Source of the DNA: Rhodothermia bacterium
GTDB lineage: Bacteria > Bacteroidota > Rhodothermia > Rhodothermales > JABDKH01
Direction: 5' to 3'
Assembly (NCBI GenBank): GCA_030431165.1
Contig: JAUIJQ010000182.1
Span: 1 to 6,686 of the forward strand
Length of the DNA: 6,686 nucleotides
Shown here: one piece after another, positions 6,258 through 6,686 of the stretch
Layout: each line of letters opens with the position of its first letter
How positions within the stretch are numbered: position 1 is the stretch's first letter
Position numbers and translations under genes: made by a program
The notes under the pieces: model-generated
Told to the model about the DNA's origin: nothing
Database searches by the model: none
Seen by the model: only the letters and a program-made list of their open reading frames with translations

Positions 6258-6686
6258 AAGCGAAAGATTGTAAGTTTCTCGCCCTTCGACGCCAAACGTC
6301 CCGCGATACTCACCAGACTGCCCATTCCAATGATGTATATCAGTCCCGATCCCGCAGGCAAAGACATGTCGACCATCGGAACTGATGGCAAGTCGAGACA
6401 ACGCATGCTCGGGCGCGGGGTCGGGACTCATGAACGAAGCCATCGGTTGCCACGCGCTCAGGTCCCAACAAATCACTTCCCCGGCATAGTCCGAGCTGAC
6501 GGCGTACCGAGAATTGGGAGACAGTGCCAGCCGCGTGAGGTGATCTCCGTGGCCGTAAAAGACGTGTTTCAATCGCAGGGTCCGCGCGTCGCGAATCGCG
6601 ATCTCATGCTCCCCCGCATCGGAGACTAGATTGGCATCGCCATCCGCCAGGAAGACGCCTTCACTGCCATAGGTTGAGTTGGGATT
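6192..6686 (-). CDS. WD40-repeat protein, C-terminal part (N-terminus beyond the window)
   Basis: The minus-strand frame is open from the right edge to a TAG at 6192-6194, giving the last 164 residues. About four WD-type blades are visible: 'GVFLADGDANLVSDAGEHEI' (9-29); 'GHGDHLTRLALSPNSRYAV' followed by 'GEVICWDLS' with the W74-D75 pair; 'LSRLAISSDGRHVFACG' followed by 'DIHHWNGQSGEY'; and 'YNLSLSPDSKLLACSGEY'. The repeated GH, L-S-P-D/N-S/G and W-D/N positions are characteristic of a beta-propeller, a scaffold for protein contacts; no enzymatic domain is present in this part. The last blade stops right after its third strand ('PVEVGFVR'), which can be normal if the N-terminus closes the propeller, or may mean the gene end was lost. 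The start lies outside the window; a TTG at 6572 is internal because the WD pattern continues upstream of it. It converges on and overlaps the amidotransferase gene by 66 bp. Confidence 0.85.
   Translation of the reverse strand, partial: NPNSTYGSEGVFLADGDANLVSDAGEHEIAIRDARTLRLKHVFYGHGDHLTRLALSPNSRYAVSSDYAGEVICWDLSAWQPMASFMSPDPAPEHALSRLAISSDGRHVFACGIGTDIHHWNGQSGEYRGTFGVEGRETYNLSLSPDSKLLACSGEYPVEVGFVR

Noticed and set aside
1..6686. CRISPR array, tRNA, insertion sequence or phage genes
   Set aside because: No regularly spaced repeats, cloverleaf sequence, transposase or integrase motif, or terminal inverted repeats were seen on either strand.

Overview
The window is ordinary chromosomal DNA from a Gram-negative bacterium. 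It is moderately GC-rich by eye, densely packed, and shows no phage, insertion-sequence, tRNA, rRNA or CRISPR signal. A periplasm-facing Ntn-hydrolase, a signal-peptide-bearing PAS protein and a LeuT-fold transporter of the 'WDTGAGWG' subtype fit marine or halophilic lineages such as Rhodothermota, Gemmatimonadota or relatives. That placement is inference and is not settled by the sequence.

Layout: six genes in three transcriptional blocks. (1) A minus-strand block reads leftward from 4890: a penicillin-acylase-family amidohydrolase (2473-4890), a sodium:neurotransmitter-symporter (NSS/SNF) family transporter (931-2433, 39 bp after the acylase stop), and, after 84 bp, the N-terminal 282 residues of a secreted/membrane PAS-domain signalling protein (1-846) that runs off the left edge. 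(2) A plus-strand block diverges from it: a Maf nucleotide pyrophosphatase (4958-5569) and a stand-alone class I glutamine amidotransferase (5556-6257) that overlaps the maf stop. (3) A WD40-repeat protein enters on the minus strand from the right edge; its last 66 bp (6192-6257) overlap the 3' end of the amidotransferase gene tail to tail.

How they may work together: the acylase would cut an amide bond of an N-acyl compound outside the cytoplasmic membrane, and the adjacent Na+-coupled transporter could import the freed amino acid or amine. The PAS protein could sense the related state. This is a hypothesis from gene order only. Maf (hydrolysis of non-canonical or excess nucleoside triphosphates) and the GuaA-like amidotransferase appear translationally coupled, but the substrate of the latter is not readable from sequence.

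The 67-bp divergent gap (4891-4957) is the only stretch with apparent regulatory structure: a 12-bp perfect palindrome and an 11-bp direct repeat with a 22-bp period. No clearly undescribed system is visible. The most useful leads are the acylase-transporter pair, the altered ion and substrate site residues of the transporter, and the divergent control region.
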